Origin: an uncultured Pelagibacteraceae bacterium
GTDB lineage: Bacteria; Pseudomonadota; Alphaproteobacteria; Pelagibacterales; Pelagibacteraceae
DNA length: 64,000 nt
Assembly (NCBI GenBank): GCA_902561155.1
Contig: CACEOY010000001.1
Span: forward strand, 124,001-188,000
Reading direction: 5' to 3'
Shown: piece after piece, positions 37,236-47,340 of the stretch
Position numbering within the stretch: position 1 is the stretch's first letter
Layout: each line of letters starts with the position of its first letter
Made by a program: the position numbers and the translations under genes
Notes under the pieces: model-generated
Seen by the model: only the letters and a program-made list of their open reading frames with translations
Database searches by the model: none
What the model was told of the DNA's origin: nothing

Positions 37236-38953
37236 TAAATTTTTGAATATTCTTTGACCTCTTTTTTCTTACCTGGGTGTGTGGGTGCACCTAAATATGC
37301 TGGGCCAACAGTTTGAGCATACTTCCATAAAGTACCAGATCCGAATGAAGATTTTTTTTCTTTCCATTTTTTCTTTCTTGCTGATAATTGAGCTTTAGTT
37401 AATCTAACATTAATTTTTCCCTTTTTTGCATCTATATCAATTACGTCGCCATTTTTAAGTAATGCTATTGGACCTCCCAGTGCTGCTTCGGGACCTACAT
37501 GTCCAACGCAGAATCCTCTTGTAGCACCTGAAAACCTTCCATCTGTAATTAATGCAACTTTTTCTCCTTTGCCTTGTCCATATATTGCTCCAGTAGTTGA
37601 AAGCATTTCTCTCATACCAGGGCCACCTCGTGGACCTTCATATCTAATTATGATTACATCGCCATCATTATATTTTTTTGATTGTACTGCTTTCATTGCA
37701 GCTTCTTCATTATCAAAACATCTGGCTTTGCCTGAAAATTGTAATTTTTTTAGCCCGGCTATTTTAACTATCGCTCCGTCTGGTGCCAAGTTTCCTTTTA
37801 AACCAACTACACCTCCGTCTGGAGATAAAGGATTACTAAATTCTCTTAATACTTTTTGATCAGTATTAAATTTTACATCTTTAAGATTTTCACTCATCGT
37901 TTTACCTGTAACTGTCATGCAGTCTCCGTGAATAAATCCTCCATCAAATAATGTTTTCAATAACATTGGTACTCCGCCTGCTTCCCACATGTCTTTAGCA
38001 ACATATTTTCCGCCAGGTTTTAAATCCGCAAGGTATGGTGTTTTTTTAAAAATTTTTGCTACATCCATCAAATCAAACTTAACACCAATTTCATTTGCTA
38101 AAGCTGGTAAATGCAAAGCGGCATTAGTCGAACCACCAGTTGCAGCAACAATAGTGGCAGCATTTTCTAAAGATTTTTTTGTAACTATATCCCTAGGTTT
38201 TATATTTTTTTCCAATAAATCCATGACAGTTTTACCGCTTTCATAAGCATACTTGTCTCTCTCCTCATATGGTGCTGGAGTACCTGCTGAATAAGGTAGA
38301 GCAAGACCAATAGCTTCCGAAACACAAGCCATTGTATTGGCGGTAAATTGTCCGCCACATGCACCGGCACTTGGGCATGCAACTAATTCTAGTTCCCTTA
38401 ACTCGTCTGAAGACATTTTGCCTGAGGAATGTTTTCCAACGGCCTCAAAAACATCGACAACAGTTACGTCTTTTCCTTTGTATTTACCTGGAAGGATTGA
38501 ACCTCCATAAATAAAAACACTAGGCACGTTTAGTCTTAGCATTGACATCATTAATCCTGGTAAAGATTTATCACATCCAGCAATTCCAACTAAGGCATCA
38601 TAACAATGACCTCTTACTGTAAGTTCTGCTGAGTCAGCAATAATTTCTCTAGAAATTAAAGATGATTTCATTCCCTCATGACCCATAGCTATGCCATCTG
38701 TAACTGTGATTGTACAAAATTCTCTTGGAGTTCCCCCAAATTGTTTTACGCCTTTTTTAACTGATTGAGCTTGTCTCATTAATGCAGTATTACATGGAGC
38801 AGCTTCATTCCAGGTTGATACTACACCAACAAATGGTTTGGCTACGTCTTGTTCTGTTTCTCCCATTGCATAATAGAATGAGCGATGTGGGGCTCTATCA
38901 GGACCTAACGACGTATGTCGACTGGGTAATTTTTTTTTATTTATTTTTGACAT
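37235..38953 (-). CDS. ilvD: Dihydroxy-acid dehydratase
   Basis: Fe-S dehydratase of branched-chain amino-acid and pantothenate precursor synthesis. Cluster cysteines are visible in [25 protein letters not shown] and [17 protein letters not shown]. Substrate/metal segments [14 protein letters not shown] and [20 protein letters not shown] follow. The length of 572 fits the [2Fe-2S] plant/actinobacterial-like type. The upstream valS stop is 2 bases away. Confidence 0.96.
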   Translation of the reverse strand: MSKINKKKLPSRHTSLGPDRAPHRSFYYAMGETEQDVAKPFVGVVSTWNEAAPCNTALMRQAQSVKKGVKQFGGTPREFCTITVTDGIAMGHEGMKSSLISREIIADSAELTVRGHCYDALVGIAGCDKSLPGLMMSMLRLNVPSVFIYGGSILPGKYKGKDVTVVDVFEAVGKHSSGKMSSDELRELELVACPSAGACGGQFTANTMACVSEAIGLALPYSAGTPAPYEERDKYAYESGKTVMDLLEKNIKPRDIVTKKSLENAATIVAATGGSTNAALHLPALANEIGVKFDLMDVAKIFKKTPYLADLKPGGKYVAKDMWEAGGVPMLLKTLFDGGFIHGDCMTVTGKTMSENLKDVKFNTDQKVLREFSNPLSPDGGVVGLKGNLAPDGAIVKIAGLKKLQFSGKARCFDNEEAAMKAVQSKKYNDGDVIIIRYEGPRGGPGMREMLSTTGAIYGQGKGEKVALITDGRFSGATRGFCVGHVGPEAALGGPIALLKNGDVIDIDAKKGKINVRLTKAQLSARKKKWKEKKSSFGSGTLWKYAQTVGPAYLGAPTHPGKKKEVKEYSKI

Positions 38954-38955
38954 AT

Positions 38956-41604
38956 TTAATTAATACTTAATACAATACTTCTTAATTTTTTATCTTCAAC
39001 AGTTAATTCTTTAATAAGGTTTTTATCATTATTGACTATATCTTTAGGAGCTTTTTTTACATAAGACTTATTCTTAAGCTTATTTTTTAAGTTAGATATT
39101 TGATTATTTATACTTTCAATCTTTTGTAAAATTCTTTCTTTCTGAGAGGTTAAATTTACATTCTCATTGAAACCTAAAGAAATTTTTTCTTTTAATACTA
39201 AGATATCAATAGAATTCTTATCATTTACCTGTGTTTTAACGATATTATTAATCCTTCCAACTTGTTTTATTAAATTCAAATTTTTATTGATTAAATTTTT
39301 AAGTTTTTTTGATTTATCTGCAAAGGAAATATCACAAAATAATTTAGGTGTGATTTTTAATTCAGCCTTAGTTGATCTTATACTTGATATTAACTCAATT
39401 AAATTATTAATATCTATTTGATTTTTATTAAATTTGGTTGATATTTTGTAATTAGGCCAATCTGACGATATGAGGTTATTTTTAAAAATTGTACTAAATT
39501 TATTTTTCGACCAAACTGCTTCTGTAAAAAAAGGTATAAAAGGATGCAAAATTTTCAAAATATTAGCCATCATAAAAGAAGAAAAAGCTTTAGCTTCTTT
39601 TATATCAGATTTATTTTTTGAATTAAAAATTGGTTTTAAAAATTCTAAATACCAATCACAATATGAGTGCCATACAAATTGATATGCATATTTCGCTGCT
39701 TCGTCAAATCTAAAAACTTCTATATTTTTTGCTATTAAATCTTTAGCTTTTATAAACTCATTAAAAATCCATTGATTAATTGGGAGTCTTATATTCAATA
39801 AATTAATTTTTTTATCTAATTTACAACTATTTAATTTTAGAAAATTATTTGCACTCCATATTTTAGTAATAAAATTTCTATTCCCTTTTATTCTGTCTTT
39901 TGATAATTTTACATCTCTCCCAGGTGATGCCATAGAAATTAAAGTAAATCTTAAACTGTCAGCGCCATATTCATTTATAAGTTCGAGAGGATCAATTACG
40001 TTACCTTTGGACTTAGACATTTTTTGTCCTTTTTCATCTCTAACTAATGCATGAACATAAACTTTATTAAATGGAGTTTGTTTATTAAAGTAGTTTCCCA
40101 TCATAAGCATTCTTGCTACCCAAAAAAATATTATGTCAAAACCCGTAACTAGTACTGATGTAGGATAAAATTTTTTTAATTCCAAAGTTTTTACTGGCCA
40201 ACCTAGAGTAGCAAATGGCCATAATGCAGACGAAAACCAGGTATCTAAAACATCTGTTTCTTGTCTTAGGATACAATCTTTGTTTTTATTTTTTTTCTTA
40301 GCCTGATTTAAAGCTTCAGTTTTATTTTCTGCTACAAAAAGATTATTATTATTATCGTACCACGCTGGAATTCTATGGCCCCACCAAATTTGACGAGATA
40401 TACACCATGGTTCTATGTCTTTCATCCATTGAAAAAAAGTCTTTGTCCAATTGTTAGGAAAGAAAGAGGTTTTGCCTTCGTTAACAACTTTAATTGGTTT
40501 TTTGGATAATTTCTTTGCGTCTACAAACCATTGTTCAGTTAAAAGTGGTTCAATAATAGAATTTGATCGATCTCCATAAGGTACTTTATTTTTAATTGAC
40601 TCAATTTTAACTAGACTTCCATTTTCTTTTAATTTGGAAATTAAGAGGTTTCTAGCTTCAAATCTATCTAGGCCAATAAAATCCTTTATACCATTTTTAT
40701 TTATTTTACCGTTTTTTTCAAAAATATTGATTGTTTCTAATTTGTTTCTTTTTCCTACGTCATAATCATTAAAATCATGAGCTGGTGTTATTTTTACAGC
40801 TCCAGAGCCCTGATCAGGATCTGCGTAATGATCAGCAATTATTTTTATTTTTCTATTTACTATTGGAATAGTAACTATTTTTCCAATCAAATTTTTATAT
40901 CTTTTATCCTTTGGATTAACTGCGACCGCTGTATCCCCCATCATAGTTTCGGGTCTAGTTGTGGCAATAGTAATTTTTACATCAGAACTTTCCAGTTGAT
41001 AGTTAATATAATACAGATGCGATTGTACCTCTTTTTGAATAACCTCTAAATCTGATATAGCAGTTTGAAGCTTCGTATCCCAATTAACAAGTTTTTTATC
41101 TTTGTAAATTAATTTATCATTATATAAATCTACAAAAACCTTGATAACTGCTTTAGATAAATCTTTATCCATTGTAAATCTGGTTCTTGACCAGTCACAT
41201 GAACATCCTAATTTTTTAAGTTGATCTAAAATTATTCCTCCAGACTCCTCTTTCCAGGCCCATACATTTTCAATAAACTTTTCCCTTCCTAAATCTTTTT
41301 TTTTAATACCCTCTTTTTCTAAATTTTTCTCAACAACGGCTTGGGTTGCTATCCCAGCATGATCGGTTCCTGGTTGCCATAGGGTTTCGTATCCCCTCAT
41401 ACGATTAAATCTAACAAGCACATCTTGTAAACTGTTATTCAAAGCATGACCCATATGTAATTTTCCAGTTATATTTGGCGGTGGAATTACTATAGAGAAT
41501 TTTTTTTTCAACTTATTTTTTTTGGGTTTAAATAAACCTTTTTTTATCCAAAAATCTGAGATTTTTTTTTCTTCTAACAGATGATTATATTTTTTAAATT
41601 CCAT
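38956..41604 (-). CDS. valS: Valyl-tRNA synthetase
   Basis: Class Ia synthetase. The signature [16 protein letters not shown], the editing-domain segment [17 protein letters not shown], the [17 protein letters not shown] block, [16 protein letters not shown] and the C-terminal coiled-coil arm (about 815-870, Lys/Asn-rich) are all present. The length of 882 is normal. It is followed after 2 bases by ilvD, so charging of valine and synthesis of valine are encoded together. Confidence 0.97.
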   Translation of the reverse strand: MEFKKYNHLLEEKKISDFWIKKGLFKPKKNKLKKKFSIVIPPPNITGKLHMGHALNNSLQDVLVRFNRMRGYETLWQPGTDHAGIATQAVVEKNLEKEGIKKKDLGREKFIENVWAWKEESGGIILDQLKKLGCSCDWSRTRFTMDKDLSKAVIKVFVDLYNDKLIYKDKKLVNWDTKLQTAISDLEVIQKEVQSHLYYINYQLESSDVKITIATTRPETMMGDTAVAVNPKDKRYKNLIGKIVTIPIVNRKIKIIADHYADPDQGSGAVKITPAHDFNDYDVGKRNKLETINIFEKNGKINKNGIKDFIGLDRFEARNLLISKLKENGSLVKIESIKNKVPYGDRSNSIIEPLLTEQWFVDAKKLSKKPIKVVNEGKTSFFPNNWTKTFFQWMKDIEPWCISRQIWWGHRIPAWYDNNNNLFVAENKTEALNQAKKKNKNKDCILRQETDVLDTWFSSALWPFATLGWPVKTLELKKFYPTSVLVTGFDIIFFWVARMLMMGNYFNKQTPFNKVYVHALVRDEKGQKMSKSKGNVIDPLELINEYGADSLRFTLISMASPGRDVKLSKDRIKGNRNFITKIWSANNFLKLNSCKLDKKINLLNIRLPINQWIFNEFIKAKDLIAKNIEVFRFDEAAKYAYQFVWHSYCDWYLEFLKPIFNSKNKSDIKEAKAFSSFMMANILKILHPFIPFFTEAVWSKNKFSTIFKNNLISSDWPNYKISTKFNKNQIDINNLIELISSIRSTKAELKITPKLFCDISFADKSKKLKNLINKNLNLIKQVGRINNIVKTQVNDKNSIDILVLKEKISLGFNENVNLTSQKERILQKIESINNQISNLKNKLKNKSYVKKAPKDIVNNDKNLIKELTVEDKKLRSIVLSIN

Positions 41605-41703
41605 TTTTTATGATTTATATAGTTTATATCAAATGGAGAAAAACCTAAAAGACTTAGATTTTGCTTTATTGAAGCTATTAAATGATTTAAAAGAAGCATT
41701 ATT

Positions 41704-41777
41704 GGCCACGTGGCGGAATGGTTACGCAGAGGATTGCAAATCCTTTTATCCCAGTTCGATTCTGGGCGTGGCCTCCA
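41704..41777 (+). tRNA. tRNA-Cys (anticodon GCA)
   Basis: A 74-base tRNA. The acceptor GGCCACG pairs with CGTGGCC, the discriminator is T (typical of tRNA-Cys) and CCA is encoded. The anticodon arm AGGATTGCAAATCCT gives GCA, and the T arm has AGTTCGATTCT. The 100 bases upstream are the only place for its promoter; TTGCTT and GATTTA spaced 17 bases apart are a possible pair. Confidence 0.97.
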
Positions 41778-41824
41778 AAAATTTGGTTGTTTTATTATTT
41801 TAAAAAAAGTATGGTCTTTTTCAT

Positions 41825-41900
41825 TCCTCGGTAGCTCAGTTGGTAGAGCAGTTGACTGTTAATCAATTGGTCGCAGGTTCGAGTCCTGCCCGAGGAGCCA
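41825..41900 (+). tRNA. tRNA-Asn (anticodon GTT)
   Basis: A 76-base tRNA. The acceptor TCCTCGG pairs with CCGAGGA, the discriminator is G and CCA is encoded. The D arm is GCTCAGTTGGTAGAGC, the anticodon arm GTTGACTGTTAATCAAT with anticodon GTT, and the T arm GCAGGTTCGAGTCCTGC. Its last base abuts the stop codon of the convergent XRE regulator. Confidence 0.97.
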
Positions 41901-42266
41901 CTAACCAGTCTTTTCAAAAGATACTGTATTTTTAAGTATTTGAAGAATTTTTTCTTTTTGAGTTTTAGATAAAGATGAAAAAGTTTTACTCAAAAAAGAG
42001 TAATTTAAATCATCACTATCTTCTTGTAAGTTTTTATTATCGTTGAAATTTCTAAAATCTTCAAAAAAATAAGTAATTGGAACTTTTAAATAGTTTGATA
42101 GCTGCATTAATCTATTAGAGCTGACACCATTAGTTCCTTTTTCATATTTTTGGATTTGTTGGAATGTAACATTAATTGCTTCTGCTACTTTGGTTTGTGT
42201 GAGACCCAGAGATAATCTTCTCATTCTAAGTTTTTTTCCTAAATGCAGGTTAAAATTTTCTTCCAT
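41901..42266 (-). CDS. XRE-family transcriptional regulator
   Basis: A 121-residue DNA-binding protein with an N-terminal Cro/CI helix-turn-helix: LGKKLRMRRLSLGLTQTKVAEAINVTFQQIQKYEKGTNGV, then VPITYFFEDF, the usual end of the domain. The C-terminal 50 residues are polar and may form a dimer helix. The ORF track begins at a TTG (42284), but the ATG at 42266 has GGGAG about eight bases upstream and gives the normal N-terminus. Such proteins are frequent in Alphaproteobacteria as general regulators; the target is unknown. The stop touches tRNA-Asn. Confidence 0.88.
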   Translation of the reverse strand: MEENFNLHLGKKLRMRRLSLGLTQTKVAEAINVTFQQIQKYEKGTNGVSSNRLMQLSNYLKVPITYFFEDFRNFNDNKNLQEDSDDLNYSFLSKTFSSLSKTQKEKILQILKNTVSFEKTG

Positions 42267-42428
42267 CCCATCTCCCAATTTCAATTATTCAACATTAATT
42301 TATCTATTTATGCAACAACTAAGTTCAACTTGGGTTCGTTTTTTTTGAGTATTTTAGGGGTCAATAATGCGAAAAAAACATGAAAACACTATTGACATAT
42401 TAAAAAAAAAAACAGCTAAAAATACAAA

Positions 42429-43112
42429 TTAATTATGTTTTTTAAGTCTGTACTCCCAATTTCCCTGTTTAACAAATCTCGCTTTTAACCAAATTAATGT
42501 TTCAGCATCATACCATATATCAGTATTTAATTTTTTGTTATCAGGTAATGATTCATCTGATGATAAAAATTTAAAATGAAGTGCTTCATAGTTTTTCCCA
42601 TATAATTCAATTTGTTTTTTTCCTAGAAATTCGACTTTTTGCTCTATTATTCTTCCTGAAATTGCACTGATTTGTGCCTTTGCTTTAATAATTTCATGAT
42701 TCCACCAAGTCCCAACCATAGAATTTATATCTGCGTCACCTTTATAAGAGGATCCATCAATATAAAGTTTATTTTTATCTTTTTTTAAGTTTATATTTAC
42801 ATATTTTTCTTTTTTATTTTGAATAGTTTTTGAATTAAAAGATGAAAATACGTTTTTTTCGTAATTTTCAGTGCTTTCTGCAAAGTATTTATACAAATCT
42901 ATACCAAGCTTAGTAATTTTAAAATTTACAACACTTTTTACGGTCAAATTTTCATTATTTCTCAAAAATTCATATTTATGAGTTCCAATTAGATCATTAT
43001 TTCTAAATAAATCATATTCCAAATATTTTACTTTGGAATAATGTTCTAAATGACCAAAAGAATTTGTGCTTAAAAAAATGTATAAAATAATTGAAACTAA
43101 TATTTTTTTCAT
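42429..43112 (-). CDS. Predicted periplasmic protein (DUF6134/DUF3108-like)
   Basis: A 227-residue protein with a signal peptide (KKILVSIILYIFLSTNSFG) and a beta-rich body. The pattern FRNNDLIGTHKYEF, then IDGSSYKGDADINSMVGTWWNHEII, and IWYDAETLIWLKARFVKQG resembles outer-membrane-associated proteins of unknown function often labelled DUF6134 or DUF3108. The exact family is a guess. It is divergent from cysK across only 12 bases, so its promoter must lie inside cysK or between very tightly packed elements. Confidence 0.7.
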   Translation of the reverse strand: MKKILVSIILYIFLSTNSFGHLEHYSKVKYLEYDLFRNNDLIGTHKYEFLRNNENLTVKSVVNFKITKLGIDLYKYFAESTENYEKNVFSSFNSKTIQNKKEKYVNINLKKDKNKLYIDGSSYKGDADINSMVGTWWNHEIIKAKAQISAISGRIIEQKVEFLGKKQIELYGKNYEALHFKFLSSDESLPDNKKLNTDIWYDAETLIWLKARFVKQGNWEYRLKKHN

Positions 43113-43124
43113 ATAATTTTTAAT

Positions 43125-44120
43125 ATGGAATTAACAAATACTATTAATCGAATTGGTAATACACCATTAATTAAATTAAAACAAGTTTCAGAATTAACCG
43201 GTTGTAATATATATGGTAAGGCTGAATACTTTAATCCTGGAGAATCTGTTAAAGATCGAGCAGCTCTTTACATTGTAAAAGATGCATTCGAACAAAAAAA
43301 AATTGAAAAAGGTGGTATAATAGTAGAGGGTACTGCTGGAAATACAGGAATAGGTCTAGCTGTTGTTTGTAAAGAATTTGGTTTAGATTTAAAGATTGTT
43401 ATACCCAAAACCCAATCAATTGAAAAAAAAAACACTTTAAAAAGATTAGGAGCAGAACTTATTGAGGTTGAAGCAGTTCCATACTCAAATCCTAATAATT
43501 ATATTAAACAATCACAAAAGATTGCTGAAGAATTATCTAAAACACACAAGTTTGGGGTCGTTTGGGGAAATCAATTTGATAACGTAGTAAATACCAAAGC
43601 CCATGTTGAGACAACAGCTAATGAAATATGGTCACAAACTTCAGGTATGGTGGACGGTTTTACATGTGCAGTAGGAACAGGTGGTACTTTAGCAGGTGTA
43701 TCGATTGGTTTAAAAAATAAAAATAAAAATATTAAAATTGCCTTATCCGATCCAATGGGATCTTCATTATATTCTTACATAAAAAATAATAAATTAGAAA
43801 GCAAGGGTAATTCCATAACTGAAGGGATAGGAACTGGAAGAATTACTAAAAACTTTGAAAAAGCTATTATAGATGATGCTTTTCAAACTGATGATATAGA
43901 AGCTTTAAAAATTGTTTATAATTTAATTGAAAAACAAAATATTATTTTGGGAGGCTCTTCTGGTATCAATATTGCTGGTGCTATTAAATTGGCAAAAAAA
44001 TTAGGTAAAGGTAAAACAATTGTAACTATATTATGTGATGATGGTAGAAGGTATGCTAGTAAAATTTTCAATAAAGAATTTTTAAAAAGTAAAAATTTAC
44101 CAATACCTAAATGGTTATAA
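43125..44120 (+). CDS. cysK: Cysteine synthase family protein (PLP-dependent)
   Basis: PLP enzyme of the O-acetylserine sulfhydrylase family, making cysteine from O-acetylserine and sulfide. The Schiff-base lysine is K43 in [11 protein letters not shown], the carboxylate loop is [12 protein letters not shown], the phosphate-binding turn [10 protein letters not shown], and the C-terminal [11 protein letters not shown]. The length of 331 and the [12 protein letters not shown] ending suggest the longer CysK-like branch that also includes cystathionine-beta-synthase relatives, so substrate preference is not settled. SAR11 cells generally lack assimilatory sulfate reduction, so the sulfide would come from reduced sulfur compounds. 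Its end overlaps the convergent aapP gene by six bases. Confidence 0.88.
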   Translation: MELTNTINRIGNTPLIKLKQVSELTGCNIYGKAEYFNPGESVKDRAALYIVKDAFEQKKIEKGGIIVEGTAGNTGIGLAVVCKEFGLDLKIVIPKTQSIEKKNTLKRLGAELIEVEAVPYSNPNNYIKQSQKIAEELSKTHKFGVVWGNQFDNVVNTKAHVETTANEIWSQTSGMVDGFTCAVGTGGTLAGVSIGLKNKNKNIKIALSDPMGSSLYSYIKNNKLESKGNSITEGIGTGRITKNFEKAIIDDAFQTDDIEALKIVYNLIEKQNIILGGSSGINIAGAIKLAKKLGKGKTIVTILCDDGRRYASKIFNKEFLKSKNLPIPKWL

Positions 44121-44846
44121 TATTTGACTTAAAAACAATTTTGTCCTGTCAGATTTTGGATTTTCAAAAAAATCTTTAGTTTTAGCTTTTTCAACGATTT
44201 TTCCTTCATCCATAAAAATCATGTTATCTGCAACCTCTTTTGCAAAACCCATTTCATGTGTAACAACTATCATTGTCATTCCTGCTTTAGCAAGATCAAC
44301 CATTGCATCTAAAACTTCTTTAATCATTTCTGGATCTAGTGCAGATGTTGGTTCATCAAAAAGCATAATTTTTGGTTCCATACATAAAGCTCTGGCTAAA
44401 GCAGATCTTTGTTGTTGACCGCCTGATAATTGTCCAGGAAATTTTTTTGCTTGATCTGCAATTTGGACTCTTTCTAAGTTTTTCATTGCTAGTTCTTCAG
44501 CATCCTTTTTTGGCATTTTTTTTACCCATATCGGCGCTAAAGTGCAATTGTCTAAAATTGATAAATGTGGAAATAAATTAAACTGTTGAAATACCATTCC
44601 AACTTCAGCTCTAATTTTTTCAAGATCTTTTGTGTTTTCTGAAATTTCTTTTCCATCAACAATTATTTGACCATCTTGATGCTCTTCAAGCCTGTTAATA
44701 CATCTTATCAAAGTTGACTTACCAGATCCTGATGGTCCACAAATTACAATTTTTTCTTGTTGATTGACTTCAAGATTTATATCTTTAAGTGCTTGAAATT
44801 TATCAAACCATTTATTTACATTTTTCAATTCAATAATTTTACTCAT
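44115..44846 (-). CDS. aapP: Amino-acid ABC transporter ATP-binding protein
   Basis: ATPase of the polar amino-acid uptake system. The Walker [13 protein letters not shown], the Q-loop [11 protein letters not shown], the signature [15 protein letters not shown] and the Walker [15 protein letters not shown] are intact. The 243-residue length matches GlnQ/AapP. It follows aapM directly. Confidence 0.95.
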   Translation of the reverse strand: MSKIIELKNVNKWFDKFQALKDINLEVNQQEKIVICGPSGSGKSTLIRCINRLEEHQDGQIIVDGKEISENTKDLEKIRAEVGMVFQQFNLFPHLSILDNCTLAPIWVKKMPKKDAEELAMKNLERVQIADQAKKFPGQLSGGQQQRSALARALCMEPKIMLFDEPTSALDPEMIKEVLDAMVDLAKAGMTMIVVTHEMGFAKEVADNMIFMDEGKIVEKAKTKDFFENPKSDRTKLFLSQIL

Positions 44847-46103
44847 TTATCTTTCAGTTTTTAATTTCTTCTCTAAATTCTGGCTATATCTGCTCATAAC
44901 ATAACATATTACCCAAAATACTAAACCAGCAAATACATAGCCTTCCATGGCCATTCCTAGCCATTTTGGATTAGTTTTTGCTAAATTTACCATTCCAGCT
45001 AGTTCTAAAAGTCCAACAACAAATATCAATGGAGTGTCTTTTACCAATGCCAAAAATGTATTTGCTATTCCTGGAATTACTAATTTGAGAGCTTGGGGAA
45101 GAATTATTAAAAAATGCATTTTCCAATAACCCATTCCTAGTGATTTAGCTGCCTCGTATTGACCTTTAGGTAAAGCTTGTAAACCTCCTCTAACGACTTC
45201 AGCCATATAAGCAGCTTCAAATAACGTGATCGCAATTAAAACTCTTATCAATTTATCTACATAAGTTCCATCTGGTAAGAACATTGGAAACATGACTGCT
45301 GACATAAATAATACTGTGATTAATGGAACGCCTCTCCATAACTCTATAAATCCTATAGACGTATATCTTATAGCTGGAAGCTTAGATCTTCTCCCTAAAG
45401 CTAAAATAGTTCCTATAGGAAAACAAAGTATCAAAGCAAATGCTGATACTATAAATGTTAATGAAAGTCCGCCCCAAGCTCCAGTTTCAACATATTTTAG
45501 ACCAAAATCTCCACCTGATATAAGCTTAAGACCAATTATTGGATACACGAATAATAAAAAAATAATGATGTATTTTTTAAACTTTTGAGGAACAAAAAAT
45601 GAAGCTCCAACAAGTAGAAATAGCGTTAAAAAAGCCGTGTTTATACGCCATTGTTCTGTGTCAGGGTAAAGTCCATAAACAAATCTGTTTAACCAAACTT
45701 TAACAAATACCCAGCATGCTCCGCCACTAGTACAGTCTTCTTTTGTATTGCCTGCAAAATTAGCATCAAACACAAACCAATTTAATAAAGGTGGAATGTA
45801 TTTTATAAGAGCAAATATTACAAGAAGAGTTAATAAAGCGTTAAAATTTGATGAGTTAAAATTAGTATTAACTTTATCAAGTAGTTTATTTCCACTAAAT
45901 TCAATTCTTATTAAATAAAGGCCAAATAATCCAAATAATAAGGGAGTTAAATAACTTATTTTGTTGGGTAAAAATGCAGTTATATTTGTACTAAAAAAAG
46001 AACTTAAAATAATGTCTATAAAACCAACAAATATAAGGGCGCTTCCAGCACCAATGAAGGAATTTAGATTTTTTTTGTCAGATTTTAGTATTGATAGATT
46101 CAT
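44847..46103 (-). CDS. aapM: General L-amino acid ABC transporter permease AapM-like
   Basis: Permease of the HisMQ family with an extended N-terminal half, as in AapM/YhdY (418 residues against about 220-240 for ordinary HisM types). The C-terminal transport domain has IELWRGVPLITVLFMSAVM, VVRGGLQALPKGQYEAAKSLGMGY (the EAA loop contacting the ATPase) and IANTFLALVKDTPLIFVVGLLELAG. It is flanked by aapQ (1-base overlap) and aapP (adjacent). Confidence 0.94.
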   Translation of the reverse strand: MNLSILKSDKKNLNSFIGAGSALIFVGFIDIILSSFFSTNITAFLPNKISYLTPLLFGLFGLYLIRIEFSGNKLLDKVNTNFNSSNFNALLTLLVIFALIKYIPPLLNWFVFDANFAGNTKEDCTSGGACWVFVKVWLNRFVYGLYPDTEQWRINTAFLTLFLLVGASFFVPQKFKKYIIIFLLFVYPIIGLKLISGGDFGLKYVETGAWGGLSLTFIVSAFALILCFPIGTILALGRRSKLPAIRYTSIGFIELWRGVPLITVLFMSAVMFPMFLPDGTYVDKLIRVLIAITLFEAAYMAEVVRGGLQALPKGQYEAAKSLGMGYWKMHFLIILPQALKLVIPGIANTFLALVKDTPLIFVVGLLELAGMVNLAKTNPKWLGMAMEGYVFAGLVFWVICYVMSRYSQNLEKKLKTER

Positions 46104-47281
46104 TATTTTTCCTTTATAGCCATTTTTTTATTATACCAATTCATAAATACTGAAATAGAAAGACTTAATGATAAGTAAGTAAGCATTGTAATTGAAATAA
46201 TTTCAATCGCTCGTCCAGTTTGCATTAATGCAGTTCCCGCAAACACTAAAACAATATCTGGATACGCTATGGCAGCTGCTAAAGACGAGTTTTTTGTCAA
46301 ATTTAAATATTGGTTAGTAGTAGGTGGAATTATAATTCTTAAAGCTTGTGGCATTACTACAAGTTTTAAAATTTGTCCTTTTGTTAAACCAATTGAAGCA
46401 GCGGCTTCTTTTTGACCTTTGCTTACACCTAATATACCTGCTCTGACATTCTCAGCAATAAAAGTTGCGGTGTACATTGATAAAGCTAAGGCTAGAGAAA
46501 TTAATTCAGGGATAATACTTACTCCACCTCGATATACATAAACAGTTTTAGATAATTGAGTTAATTCAGGAATTTCAAATGAAAGGCTTACTCCGCCAAA
46601 TAAAAATGTTAATAGCGGTAAACCAAAAATTAATGAAATTGATATATATAAAGTTGGAATTTGTTTACCATACTTATCTCTTTGATTTTGCGCATATTTT
46701 GCTAAAAAATAAATTAAAATTAATGCAAATATTAAAGAATAAATAAATACAGAAAAATTTACCCAAACAAATTTCGGAACATACCATCCTTTTACATTCA
46801 AAAAACTAATATCATAAAAATTGATAGAGTCCACTGTCAAAGGTAAAGCTCTTAAAGCTGCGAAGTACCAGAAAAAAATTTGAAGAATTAAAGGTATGTT
46901 TCTAAATATTTCTACATACCATTCTGCTGATTTTGCTACTAAATAATTCTGAGAAAGTCTTGCTATACCAATTGTTACGCCTAAAATCGTGGCAAAGAAA
47001 ATTCCTATTGCAGAAACTAAAATAGTATTTAAAAGACCGACCAAAAACGCTCTTGCATATGAATGAGATCCATCATAATCTATAAGCGAAAAAGTTATAT
47101 CAAAAGAAGATTCTTGAGATAAAAAACCAAATCCAAACGAAATTCCTCTGTTGCCCATATTGTTTTGAGCGTTAATAGTGAAATAGATAACAACTAAAAT
47201 TAAAAATAAAATTGTTAAAATTTGAGGAATTAAATCTTTGTTTTTATTGCTTAAATTTAATTTAAGATTTTTAAAATTCAT
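46103..47281 (-). CDS. aapQ: General L-amino acid ABC transporter permease AapQ-like
   Basis: Second permease of the Aap system, 392 residues. It has YVEIFRNIPLILQIFFWYFAAL, the EAA loop NVRAGILGVSKGQKEAAASIGLTKGQ, and YLNLTKNSSLAAAIAYPDIV. It pairs with AapM to form the membrane channel. The start lies 59 bases after aapJ, separated by a strong hairpin. Confidence 0.95.
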   Translation of the reverse strand: MNFKNLKLNLSNKNKDLIPQILTILFLILVVIYFTINAQNNMGNRGISFGFGFLSQESSFDITFSLIDYDGSHSYARAFLVGLLNTILVSAIGIFFATILGVTIGIARLSQNYLVAKSAEWYVEIFRNIPLILQIFFWYFAALRALPLTVDSINFYDISFLNVKGWYVPKFVWVNFSVFIYSLIFALILIYFLAKYAQNQRDKYGKQIPTLYISISLIFGLPLLTFLFGGVSLSFEIPELTQLSKTVYVYRGGVSIIPELISLALALSMYTATFIAENVRAGILGVSKGQKEAAASIGLTKGQILKLVVMPQALRIIIPPTTNQYLNLTKNSSLAAAIAYPDIVLVFAGTALMQTGRAIEIISITMLTYLSLSLSISVFMNWYNKKMAIKEK

Positions 47282-47292
47282 TTTGTGCAGAA

Positions 47293-47321
47293 TAAAAAAA
47301 AGGGCTAGATAAATCCAGCCC
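47293..47321 (-). terminator. Hairpin with U-run between aapJ and aapQ
   Basis: On the minus strand AGGGCTGGA-TTTA-TCTAGCCCT forms a 9-base-pair stem (one G-U) with a four-base loop, followed by eight T. It has the form of an intrinsic terminator. Placed between the binding-protein gene and the permease genes, it would stop or attenuate most transcripts and protect the aapJ 3' end, giving more binding protein than permease. Confidence 0.85.
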
Positions 47322-47340
47322 TTTTTAATTTAATTAGCAA

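Noticed and set aside
41633-41803. A 56-residue plus-strand ORF (MEKNLKDLDFALL...) that runs through tRNA-Cys
   Set aside because: Half of it is the tRNA gene itself and the upstream part is the only space for the tRNA promoter (TTGCTT/GATTTA). A coding role is unlikely.
42368-42433. A 21-codon plus-strand ORF (MRKKHENT...) in the gap between the XRE gene and the DUF gene
   Set aside because: Very short, Lys/Asn-rich as chance AT-rich frames are, and overlaps the end of the DUF gene.
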